64,000 nt of DNA, taken from Sulfuricystis sp964478415 (GTDB taxonomy: Bacteria > Pseudomonadota > Gammaproteobacteria > Burkholderiales > Rhodocyclaceae). Both the position numbers and the translations under genes were made by a program. Below the pieces are notes generated by a model. That model saw nothing but the letters and a program-made list of their open reading frames with translations, was not told the origin of the DNA and searched no databases. Positions within the stretch are counted from its first letter, which is position 1. Each line of letters begins with the position of its first letter. This document shows, piece by piece, positions 52,910 to 61,849 of this stretch. The DNA is taken from positions 1-64,000 of the forward strand of contig CAYZII010000001.1 in the NCBI GenBank assembly GCA_964478415.1, in the 5' to 3' direction.

Positions 52910-55710
52910 ATGAACGATTGGGCCGCAGCCAAATCTTCGCCAAACAAGAATTCTAGCATTCACCCGGCATCCACCCCGACCGATGGCGACAAGGATGCGC
53001 CGCTGTTCGCCGACATCCGCCTGCTCGGCCGGCTGCTCGGCGAGGTGATCCGCGCCGAGGAAGGCGAAGCGGTTTTCGAACTCGTCGAACGCATCCGCTT
53101 GCTGTCGCTGCGTCTGCACCGCAATGCGGACGCCGCCGCCGGCAAAGAACTCGAAGCATTGATCCAGAGCTTAAGCCGCGAGGAGATCAACCTCGTCGTG
53201 CGCGCCTTTGGCTATTTCTCGCATCTGGCGAACATCGCCGAGGATTTGCATCACAACCGCCGTGCACGCGCCCATCTGCTGGCTGGCTCGCCCCCCGTCC
53301 CGGCAGCTATCGTGCCGCCGCGGCGCACGCTGCGGCTAAGGGCATCGGCAACGAGACACTCGCAGCATTCTTCGCCGAGGCGCACATCGCCCCGGTGCTC
53401 ACTGCCCATCCGACCGAGGTGCAGCGCAAGAGCATCCTCGACCGGGAATGGACCATTGCGCGCCTGCTCGAACTGCGCGACCGTCAGCCGCTCACGCCGG
53501 ACGAACTGACTGAGAACGAAGAGGCATTGCGTCGCGCAATCCTCATTCTGTGGCAGACGCGCATGCTGCGTACGACGAAGCTGTCGGTGATGGACGAGGT
53601 CAACAACGCACTTTCTTTCTACGATCTCACCTTCCTGCGCGAGCTGCCCCGTCTGCACAACAGCATCGAGGACAGTCTCGGCGTGGCGCTACCCGCCTTC
53701 CTGAAGCCCGGCTCGTGGATCGGTGGTGATCGCGACGGCAATCCCTTCGTCACTGCGGAGGTCCTCGAAGGCGCCCTGAACGCCCAGAGCCGCAAGGTCT
53801 TTGCCTATTACCTCGAACAGGTGCATCGCCTCGGCAGTGAGCTGTCCTGCTCCGATCTGCTGGTCAATATCTCGCCCGAACTGCGCGCACTGGCCGCTGC
53901 TTCGCCCGACCGCAATCCGCACCGTGACGACGAGCCCTATCGCCGCGCCCTGATCGGCATTTATGCCCGTCTCGCGGCCACGGCACGCGAGCTCGACCAG
54001 ATGGAGGCGCTGCGCCACCCGGTGGCCGAGGCCGCGCCTTACGGCGACTGTGCGGCATTCCGCGCCGACCTCGACGTGCTCGATCGTTCGCTGCGCGAAA
54101 ACGGCGCCGCACTGCTCGCGCGTGGCCGGCTGCGCCGGCTGCGGCGCGCCGCTGAGATCTTCGGTTTCCATCTCGCGCCGCTCGATTTGCGCCAGAACTC
54201 GGAGGTGCATCTGCGCACGGTGCATGAACTGTTCGAGACTGCGCGCCCGGGCACTGACTATGCGGGCAGGAGCGAAGAAGGCAAGATCGCATTGCTGCTC
54301 GCCGAGCTGGCCACGCCACGGCTGCTCGCCTCTCCCTACTGGAACTATTCTGCTGAAACCGCCAGCGAGCTGGCGATCTTCCACACCGCGCGCCGCATGC
54401 AGCAACGCTATGGCAAGGCGGCGATCCAGAACGTGATCATCTCGAAGAGCGAGGGCGTCTCGGATATCCTCGAAGTCGCCCTGCTGCTCAAGGAAGCCGG
54501 TCTGCTGCGGCCCCGCGAGGGCGAGCTGGACGTCAATGTCGTGCCGCTGTTCGAGACCATCGACGATCTCGAACGTTGCGGCGCAATCATGGACCGGCTG
54601 CTTTCCCTCCCCGCTTGGCAGCGCCTGCTGGCCAGTCGCGGACGGCTACAGGAAGTGATGCTCGGCTACTCAGACAGCAACAAAGACGGCGGCTTTCTGA
54701 TGTCGAACTGGGCGCTCTATCGCGCCGAGATCACGCTGGTCGAAGTGTTCCGCATGCGCGGCGTGAAACTGCGCCTGTTCCACGGGCGCGGCGGCACCGT
54801 CGGGCGTGGTGGCGGGCCGAGCTATGAGGCCATCCTCGCCCAGCCTCCCGGCGCCGTGCAGGGCGCGATCCGCATCACCGAGCAGGGTGAGGTGATCGCC
54901 TCGAAATACGCCAACCCCGAGCTGGGACGGCGCAATCTCGAAGTGCTGGTCGCCGCGACACTGGAAGCCACGCTGCTGCCACATGCCTCGGACGACCCGC
55001 AGCCGACATGCCTGGCCGCGCTGGCCGAGTTGGCCGAGACGGCCTATCGCGCCTACCGCGCGTTGGTCTATGAAACGCCGGATTTCGCGCGTTTCTTCCG
55101 GGAATCGACGGTAATCAGCGAGATCGCCCAGCTCAACATCGGTAGCCGCCCCGCCGCGCGCAAGAAAACGCAGGCGATCGAGGATCTGCGCGCGATCCCC
55201 TGGGTGTTCTCCTGGTCACAATGCCGCCTGATGCTACCCGGCTGGTATGGTTTCGGCAGCGCCTATCAGGCCTTCCTCGCCGCGCATGGCGATGAAGGTT
55301 TGAGCCTGTTGCAACGCATGTACCGGGAATGGGGCTTTTTCCGCACTCTGCTCTCGAACATGGACATGGTGCTGGCCAAAACCAATCTGCGTCTCGCCGA
55401 ACAGTATGCCAGCCTGGTGCAGGATCGGCCGCTGCGGGAAGCGATCTTCGCGCGCATCGCCGCCGAATGGCGGGCCAGCGTCGCCGGTCTGCTGGCGATC
55501 ACCGGGCAGCGCACCCTGCTGGAAGGCAACCCATTCCTGAAACGCTCGCTCGACAATCGGCTGCCGTATCTCGACGCACTCAACCACCTGCAACTCGAGC
55601 TGCTGCGCCGCTTCCGCGCCGGGCCGCCGGCCAGCGACGATGTGCGTGTCAGGAGCGGCATCCATCTGACCATCAACGGCGTGGCGGCAGGGTTGAGGAA
55701 CAGCGGCTGA
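52910..55710 (+). pseudogene. ppc: phosphoenolpyruvate carboxylase interrupted by a -1 frameshift
   Basis: PEPC makes oxaloacetate from PEP and bicarbonate. From ATG 52910 (GAGGA ten bases upstream) the frame gives a good N-terminus (FADIRLLGRLLGEVIRAEEG, FGYFSHLANIAEDLHHNRRA) up to AGSPP. At the C6 tract 53291-53296 the frame is lost: adding one C restores SPPRPGSYRAAAAHAAA and joins the rest, VLTAHPTEVQRKS, GSWIGGDRDGNPF, GYSDSNKDGGFLMSNW and FHGRGGTVGRGGGPSY, to a normal C-terminal NSG. All catalytic motifs are intact. So this is either a recent or phase-variable indel, a slippage-tolerant gene, or an assembly error. The downstream part alone (from about 53395) lacks about 155 residues. 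Confidence 0.9.
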
Positions 55711-55734
55711 AAGCAACCGCCAGAAGGACGGTGA

Positions 55735-56082
55735 TCAGCCGCTCCCGACGATCCATCGGGCAAGTCTTTCGCGAATACGGCACAGGCGGGCATCATCGAT
55801 CGCGCCGATGCTGCCTGCGAGCAGCGATCCATCCAGCACGGCCAGACGCGAAAGACGCAAGACACTCGGTGCTTTCAGACCGCTGGCGACGAAATCGGGA
55901 TCGGAGGGTTGGAGTATTTCGTCAAAACCGGCCTCCGCTTGCTCGATCCGCGATGACACCATGCAGACGAGCCAGTCATCGAAATGCGAGGCCTGCCGCA
56001 GCATCAGCACCGGCCGCAGCTTGGCGCCGGACAGATCGGTAAAGGGAAACAGGGTCAGGACGATCTGCCCCGGCCGCTTCAT
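55735..56082 (-). CDS. MazF/PemK-family endoribonuclease toxin
   Basis: A 115-residue PemK-like protein: GQIVLTLFPFTDLSGAKLRPVLML opens the family's SH3-like barrel, with KAPSVLRLSRLAVLD further on, matching the pattern of MazF-type mRNA interferases. It overlaps its antitoxin by ATGA and lies in the 24-779 base space between ppc and pyc. The conserved lysine-arginine-proline pattern (KLRP) at about 21-24 is present. RNase activity is inferred from family. Confidence 0.87.
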   Translation of the reverse strand: MKRPGQIVLTLFPFTDLSGAKLRPVLMLRQASHFDDWLVCMVSSRIEQAEAGFDEILQPSDPDFVASGLKAPSVLRLSRLAVLDGSLLAGSIGAIDDARLCRIRERLARWIVGSG

Positions 56083-56312
56083 TGCCAGCGTTCCTGCAGA
56101 TCAGCAAGCGAATAAGTGACTGGATCATCTTCGATGCCGCGCAAAGCCTGGGCCATTGCCATGCTGGCGAACTCGGCGTCCGTCCACTCGCTGCGCCGTT
56201 GTGCTCCTTCCGCTTTGCCACGGGAGGCAAGAAACTCGACGAAATCAAAGACCTCTGCCTGTTTTTCCGGCGACAAGGCTTGCAATCGTTCGATCAACTC
56301 AGCGTAACGCAT
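56079..56312 (-). CDS. antitoxin of DUF2281 type
   Basis: A 77-residue protein: YAELIERLQALSPEKQAEVFDFVEFLASR is the DUF2281 signature, followed by an acidic tail (DDPVTYSLADLQERWQ) likely to wrap the toxin. ATG 56312 has AGGAGAG close upstream; a longer frame to 56408 has no site and no family match. Partner of the MazF-like toxin by ATGA. The 177 bases beyond it (56313-56489) to the pyc stop contain no gene that I can support. Confidence 0.85.
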   Translation of the reverse strand: MRYAELIERLQALSPEKQAEVFDFVEFLASRGKAEGAQRRSEWTDAEFASMAMAQALRGIEDDPVTYSLADLQERWQ

Positions 56313-56489
56313 GTCATCTCTCCTGGGCGGTCGTTGGCCTAACGCTGCACTACCAACCGCGGGCAAGCCGCGATCAATGGAAGGCGGTCGGTCGCGGTCG
56401 GCACGCAAGGCCTGCCCTTAGGTGAGAGGCATTCTGCCACCACATACGGAAGGAATCAAAATTCGGCTCTTTACGCGGCAGAATTCGCT

Positions 56490-59400
56490 CTACTCGAACT
56501 CGACGAGCAGATCCTTCGCGTTGACCACATCGCCGTGGCGGCAGTGGATCGCCCTGACGATGCCCCCCCGCTCGGCCGTGAGCATGGTTTCCATCTTCAT
56601 CGCCTCGAGCGAGACGAGCGGATCGCCCTTGGCCACTTTCTGCCCCACCTGCACGGCGACGGTGACGATGGCGCCTGGCATCGGGGCGCCGACGTGCTTC
56701 GGATTGCCCTCCTCGGCCTGAGGCCGGCTGCGCGCGCTGATAAGCCCCGCCTTCGGCACACGCATCACGCGCGACTGGCCGTTGAGCTCGAAGAAGACGC
56801 GCACCTGGCCTTCCTCGTCCGGCCCGGTCATTCCCTGCTGGGAGATGATCAGGCTCTTGCCGCGCTCGAGATCGACGGTGATCTCCTCGCGCTGCGCGAG
56901 GCCATAGAAGAAGGCCGGCGTCGGCAACAACGAAACGTCCCCATAGTGGGCGCGATGCGCGCTGAACTCCTTGAACACCTTCGGATACATCAGGTAGGAA
57001 GCCAGATCGGTATCGCTGATCTGCCGGCCGCAGACTTTCTCGGCCTCGGCGCGCTTGGCCTCCAGATCGACCGGCGGCAGCAGGGCGCCGGCCCGGCCAC
57101 TGAGCGGCGGCTCACCTTTCAGCACCTTCTTTTGCAGTTCGGGAGGAAAGCCGTCGGGCGGAAAACCCAGTTCGCCCTTCATCAGCGCGATCACGGAATC
57201 GGGGAAAGCGATCTCGCGCTGCGGGTCGAGCACGTCCGCAGGTGTGAGGTTGTTGGCGACCATGAACAGCGCCATGTCACCGACGACCTTCGAGGTCGGG
57301 GTGACCTTGACGATGTCGCCGAACATCAGGTTGACGTCTGCATAGGCTTGGGAAATTTCGCTCCAGCGATGTTCGATGCCCATCGCACGCGCCTGCTCGC
57401 GCAGGTTGGTGTATTGGCCGCCCGGCATTTCGTGGCGATAGACGTCGGCGGTGCCGGCACGGATGTCGGCCTCGAAGGGCGCATACTGGCGGCGCACCCC
57501 CTCCCAGTAATGCGACAGGCTCTGCAGCGCATCGAAATCGAGGCCGGGATCGCGCTCGCTGCCAGCGAGAGCCGCGGCGATGGCGCCCAGGTTGGGCTGC
57601 GAGGTGAGCCCGCTCATGCTGTCCACCGCCCCGTCGACCGCATCGCAGCCGGCTTCCACCGCCGCCAGCACCGACGCGGCGGCGATACCGCTGGTATCAT
57701 GGGTGTGGAAGTGCAGCGGCAGACCAACTTCCTGCTTCAATGTGCGGATCAGCTCGCGTGCCGCGCGCGGCCGGCAAACCCCCGCCATGTCCTTGATCGC
57801 GATGATGTGCGCACCAGCTTTCTCGAGCTGTTTGGCGAGCTCGACGTAGTACCTGAGGTTGTACTTGGGGCGCCTGGCATCGAACAGATCGCCGGTATAG
57901 CAGATCGCCGCCTCGCACAGCGCGCCGGTTTCACGCACCGCGTCGATTGCCACGCGCATGTTCTCGACCCAGTTCAGTGAATCGAAGACGCGGAACAGGT
58001 CGATGCCGGCCTGGGCTGCCTGCTGCACGAAATAGCGCACGACATTGTCCGCATAACTGGTATAGCCGACCGCGTTCGCGCCGCGCAGCAGCATCTGGAA
58101 CAACAGGTTCGGGATCGCCTCGCGCAGCCGCGCCAGACGCTCCCACGGGTCTTCCTTCAAAAAGCGCATCGCCACGTCGAAGGTGGCGCCGCCCCAGCAT
58201 TCGAGCGAAAAAAGCTGCGGCACCAAACGCGCGTAATAGGGCGCGATCTCGACCATGTCATAGGTACGCATGCGCGTTGCGAACAGGGACTGGTGCGCAT
58301 CGCGCATGGTCGTGTCGGTGAGCAGCACGCGCTGTTGCTGCTTCATCCACTCGGTGAATTTCTCGGCGCCGAGCTGTTTCAACAGATCGCGCGAGCCCGG
58401 TGGCGGGGCGACGGAGAGATCGACGCCAGTGGGCTTGATCGGTTTGGCCATTGGCAGTCCCGGAATCGTCCGTCCTTTCATCTCCGCATTGCCATTGACC
58501 ATCACGTCACCGAGGAACTTGAGTAGTCTCGTCGCACGGTCACGGCGCTTGCGGAACTTGAACAGTTCCGGTGTTTCGTCGATGAAGCGCGTCGTGCACT
58601 CCCCCGCACGGAACAGCGGGTGAGCGACGACGTTCTCGAGGAACAGCAGGTTCGAGGCCAATCCCCGCACGCGGAATTCCTTCAGCGCGCGATCCATGCG
58701 GCTCGCCGCCTCGTCCGGCGTGTGCCCCCAGGCGGTGACCTTGACCAGCAGCGAATCGTAATAGGGCGTGATCACCGCGCCGGTATAGGCGGTGCCGCCA
58801 TCAAGGCGGATGCCGAAGCCGGCCGGGCTGCGATAGGCGGTGATCCGCCCGTAGTCCGGCGTGAAGTTGTTTTCCGGATCCTCGGTCGTGATACGGCATT
58901 GCAGTGCGTGGCCGTTGAGGCGGATCTCCTCCTGCCGCGGCACATAGGAATCCTCCTCACCGATGCGCGCGCCTTCCGAGATGCGGATCTGCGCCTTGAC
59001 GATATCGACGCCGGTCACTTCCTCGGTGACGGTGTGCTCGACCTGGATACGCGGATTCACTTCGATGAAGTAGAACCGGTCAGTGTCGGCGTCCATCAGG
59101 AACTCGACGGTGCCGGCATGCGTGTAATTCGCTGCACGGGCGAGCCGCAAAGCTGCTTCGCAAAGCTCGGCGCGGCGCGCCTCGGAAAGATAGGGTGCCG
59201 GGGCGCGTTCGACGACCTTTTGATTGCGCCGCTGCACCGAACAGTCGCGCTCGAACAGATGCACGAGACTGCCGTGGGTATCGCCGATCACCTGCACCTC
59301 GACATGCCGCGCGCGCCGCACGAGCTTTTCCAGATACACCTCGTCGTTGCCGAAGGCCGCAGCGGCTTCGCGGCGCGCCACCTCCATCGCCGGGCCAAGA

Positions 59401-59936
59401 TCGGTCTCGGATGCGATCACGCGTATGCCGCGTCCGCCGCCGCCCCAGCTGGCCTTCAGCATCAGCGGATAGCCGATCGCGGCTGCCAGTCGCTTCGCGG
59501 CCTCGAGGTCGTGCGGCAGCGGTCCAGTGGCTGGCATCACCGGCACACCGGCTTTCTCCGCCAGCGCGCGCGCGGCGACCTTGTTGCCCAGCAGGCGCAT
59601 CACCTCGGGCTTCGGGCCGATGAAGAGGATACCGGCACGCTCGCAGGCGGCGGCAAACTCGGGATTTTCTGAGAGAAAACCATAACCCGGATGGATCGCA
59701 TCGACATGGGCTTCCTTCGCGATGCGGATGATGTCGTCGATGTCCAGATAGGCTTCGACCGGCTTTTTGCCGGCACCGACGAGATAGGACTCATCGGCCT
59801 TGAAGCGGTGCAGGGCGAAGCGGTCTTCGTTGGAAAAGATGGCGACAGTACGGATGCCCAGTTCGCTGGCGGCGCGCAATACGCGAATCGCGATCTCGCT
59901 GCGGTTGGCGACCAACAGGCTGCGGATTCTTTTCAT
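56490..59936 (-). CDS. pyc: pyruvate carboxylase
   Basis: Biotin enzyme making oxaloacetate from pyruvate, bicarbonate and ATP. The single 1148-residue chain has all domains: biotin carboxylase (about 1-455; VANRSEIAIR at the start, GGGGRGIRV ATP loop, EVNPRIQVEHTVTE), carboxyltransferase (about 535-830; LLTDTTMRDAHQSL, VIAIKDMAGVC-type lysine, HFHTHDTSG), the PYC-specific tetramerisation region, and biotin carrier with EAMKMETML, biotin Lys1114. ATG 59936 gives the family length; an in-frame ATG at 59990 is possible. No clear ribosome-binding site is seen at 59936. The upstream 59937-60066 is AT-rich near the gene and otherwise empty. Confidence 0.95.
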   Translation of the reverse strand: MKRIRSLLVANRSEIAIRVLRAASELGIRTVAIFSNEDRFALHRFKADESYLVGAGKKPVEAYLDIDDIIRIAKEAHVDAIHPGYGFLSENPEFAAACERAGILFIGPKPEVMRLLGNKVAARALAEKAGVPVMPATGPLPHDLEAAKRLAAAIGYPLMLKASWGGGGRGIRVIASETDLGPAMEVARREAAAAFGNDEVYLEKLVRRARHVEVQVIGDTHGSLVHLFERDCSVQRRNQKVVERAPAPYLSEARRAELCEAALRLARAANYTHAGTVEFLMDADTDRFYFIEVNPRIQVEHTVTEEVTGVDIVKAQIRISEGARIGEEDSYVPRQEEIRLNGHALQCRITTEDPENNFTPDYGRITAYRSPAGFGIRLDGGTAYTGAVITPYYDSLLVKVTAWGHTPDEAASRMDRALKEFRVRGLASNLLFLENVVAHPLFRAGECTTRFIDETPELFKFRKRRDRATRLLKFLGDVMVNGNAEMKGRTIPGLPMAKPIKPTGVDLSVAPPPGSRDLLKQLGAEKFTEWMKQQQRVLLTDTTMRDAHQSLFATRMRTYDMVEIAPYYARLVPQLFSLECWGGATFDVAMRFLKEDPWERLARLREAIPNLLFQMLLRGANAVGYTSYADNVVRYFVQQAAQAGIDLFRVFDSLNWVENMRVAIDAVRETGALCEAAICYTGDLFDARRPKYNLRYYVELAKQLEKAGAHIIAIKDMAGVCRPRAARELIRTLKQEVGLPLHFHTHDTSGIAAASVLAAVEAGCDAVDGAVDSMSGLTSQPNLGAIAAALAGSERDPGLDFDALQSLSHYWEGVRRQYAPFEADIRAGTADVYRHEMPGGQYTNLREQARAMGIEHRWSEISQAYADVNLMFGDIVKVTPTSKVVGDMALFMVANNLTPADVLDPQREIAFPDSVIALMKGELGFPPDGFPPELQKKVLKGEPPLSGRAGALLPPVDLEAKRAEAEKVCGRQISDTDLASYLMYPKVFKEFSAHRAHYGDVSLLPTPAFFYGLAQREEITVDLERGKSLIISQQGMTGPDEEGQVRVFFELNGQSRVMRVPKAGLISARSRPQAEEGNPKHVGAPMPGAIVTVAVQVGQKVAKGDPLVSLEAMKMETMLTAERGGIVRAIHCRHGDVVNAKDLLVEFE

Positions 59937-60066
59937 GGCGGGAGGGAATGTTTTTGCAAAAGTTTTAATTTTAGTATTGCATTGCAACACGCAGCACCCT
60001 CTTCGCGTGAGAGTGCCGTTCCGCGAGCGCAGAGTTTTTGTGATCGTTGCCCCCGTCGCACTGGGC

Positions 60067-60816
60067 TCATAGCCCGAGGCGCTGTTTGACCAGCGGCCAC
60101 TGGCGGCGGCTCACCGTCAGATGCTCGGGGATACCATTCAGGCACAGCCCCCAGCGCGGCTCGCCTTTCTCATCAGCCTGCCGCACCACGCCGCTGACGG
60201 CATCAGCGGCAACGAGGCAATTGCGGTGGATGCGCACGAAGCTCGCTGCAAACTCATTTTCCAGATGGATCAGCGACTCGTCGAGCAGATATTCGCGCGC
60301 CGCGGTGCGGGCGACGACGTATTTCTGTTCCGCACGCAAATAAAGGATCTCGGCCACCGGCAGCAGTAGCACGTGGCCGCGCTCGACGACACGCAGTCGC
60401 GTGCGTGGGGTCGGCATCAGCGGCTGGAGATCGGCGGCCAGAAGCCGCCTGGCTTTTTTCAGCGCGGCGAGCAGGCGTTCGGCGCGTACCGGCTTGAGCA
60501 GATAGTCGACGGCGGCGAGATCGAAGGCGGCCAGCGCGAATTCGTCATAGGCGGTGACGAACACGATCGCCGGCGGCTGAGGCGAGCCGGCCAGCTGCCG
60601 CGCAAGTTCGAGGCCATCCATGCGCGGCATGCGGATGTCGGTCAGCACGATGTCTGAGGGCTCCCGTGCCAGCAGCTCCAGAGCCGCGAGTCCATCGGCC
60701 GCCTCGCCGACGATCTGGTGCGGAAATTCTGCCGCGATGTCCTCGAGCAGATGGCGCAGCCGCTGGCGTGCGGGCAGTTCGTCGTCGACGATGATTAGCC
60801 GCGCGGCCGCGCTCAT
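60067..60816 (-). CDS. algR: LytTR-type response regulator (AlgR-like)
   Basis: DNA-binding response regulator. 249 residues: receiver domain (about 5-125) with acidic pocket DDE at 11-13, phospho-acceptor Asp60 in LTDIRMPRMDG and Lys in YLLKPV; LytTR DNA-binding domain (about 140-245) with LRAEQKYVVAR and FVRIHRNCLV. It overlaps the kinase gene stop by four bases. In Pseudomonas the same pair (algZ/fimS-algR) lies between argH and hemC and controls alginate and type IV pili; here the regulon is unknown. Confidence 0.9.
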   Translation of the reverse strand: MSAAARLIIVDDELPARQRLRHLLEDIAAEFPHQIVGEAADGLAALELLAREPSDIVLTDIRMPRMDGLELARQLAGSPQPPAIVFVTAYDEFALAAFDLAAVDYLLKPVRAERLLAALKKARRLLAADLQPLMPTPRTRLRVVERGHVLLLPVAEILYLRAEQKYVVARTAAREYLLDESLIHLENEFAASFVRIHRNCLVAADAVSGVVRQADEKGEPRWGLCLNGIPEHLTVSRRQWPLVKQRLGL

Positions 60817-61820
60817 CGCTGCCCGCGCCGCGGCAGGTCGATGACGACCTGGAAACGGCCCTCCCGTTCACCAGCTTCGAGGCGCGCCTCGAGATCGTAG
60901 AACAGCAGCAGGCGTTCGCGCAGATTGTCGAGCGCGATGCGATTGCCGGGTCTGTCCCGTCCGGCTGGCGCGACGGGATTCTCGATCTCGATCCTCACCC
61001 GTTCGCGTCCGGCATCGATATGCACGACGACCTCGCCGGGCGTCGGCTGCGTCTCGACGCCATGATAGACGGCATTCTCAAGCAGCGGCTGCAGCAACAA
61101 CGGCGGTGCCAGCAGATCCGGAGGGCAGTCGCCCATCTCCCAGCGCACCTGCAGCCGCTCGCCGAGGCGTAGCTTTTCGATCGCCAGGTACTTGCGCGCC
61201 AGCGCGATTTCTTCGGAGAGCGGCACCAAATTGCGGTTGTCGCGCAACAAGCTGCGAAACAGCTCGGCGAGCTCTTCGAGAGCGGTTTCTGCTCGGCGCG
61301 GCTCTGCGCGCATGATGCCGAGAATCGCATTCAGGCTGTTGAACAGGAAGTGTGGCCGGATACGGGCATTGAGCGCCGCCAGCCGGGCTTCGGCGAGCGC
61401 CGGCGCGCGCCCCCGGGTAAGGCAGTCGAACCATGCCAGCAGCGCAGCGGCGCCCAATCCACCGGCAAGCGGGGCGCGCCAGCCCGGGGCCAGCGCGAAG
61501 GCGAGTGCCAGCAAACCATCCACCGCCGCAAAGGCCACCGCCGTCCAGACCACGATCGTCGCCCAGGCAATCACCGGCGGCTGTCGTTCAAGCCAGCGCG
61601 CAAGCACGAACAACCCTGCCAGCGCGAGCAGCAAGGCCGGCTCGGTCAGCGCGGCAAGATCGAGCACTTCGCCGGGCAGCCGTGCCGCCTCACGGTTGCG
61701 CGCCACAACGAGCAACACCATCAGACCATTCGCCGCCAGCAGCAGGCGCAGCCAGATGCCCTGATTGCGGAAATCGGGAATGCGCAAACCCGATGGCGGC
61801 GACGGTATCGGTATACTCAT
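60813..61820 (-). CDS. algZ: LytS/AlgZ-type sensor histidine kinase
   Basis: A 335-residue membrane kinase. Four hydrophobic segments (about 23-42, 58-77, 84-110, 117-135) are followed by the HisKA_7TM-like His_kinase domain with phospho-acceptor His157 in IRPHFLFNSLNAI. The HATPase part has LENAVYHGVE (N box) and GNRIALDNLRERL (G box). Only 29 bases separate its start from that of divergent argH, so the two promoters lie inside each other's 5' regions. The partner algR overlaps. Confidence 0.9.
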   Translation of the reverse strand: MSIPIPSPPSGLRIPDFRNQGIWLRLLLAANGLMVLLVVARNREAARLPGEVLDLAALTEPALLLALAGLFVLARWLERQPPVIAWATIVVWTAVAFAAVDGLLALAFALAPGWRAPLAGGLGAAALLAWFDCLTRGRAPALAEARLAALNARIRPHFLFNSLNAILGIMRAEPRRAETALEELAELFRSLLRDNRNLVPLSEEIALARKYLAIEKLRLGERLQVRWEMGDCPPDLLAPPLLLQPLLENAVYHGVETQPTPGEVVVHIDAGRERVRIEIENPVAPAGRDRPGNRIALDNLRERLLLFYDLEARLEAGEREGRFQVVIDLPRRGQR

Positions 61821-61849
61821 GGCTTCATCACTATTCGTTCCGCATCATT

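Noticed and set aside
56535..57980. A 481-codon open frame opposite pyc
   Set aside because: Fully inside the pyruvate carboxylase carboxyltransferase and carrier region on the other strand, with low-complexity composition and no family features.
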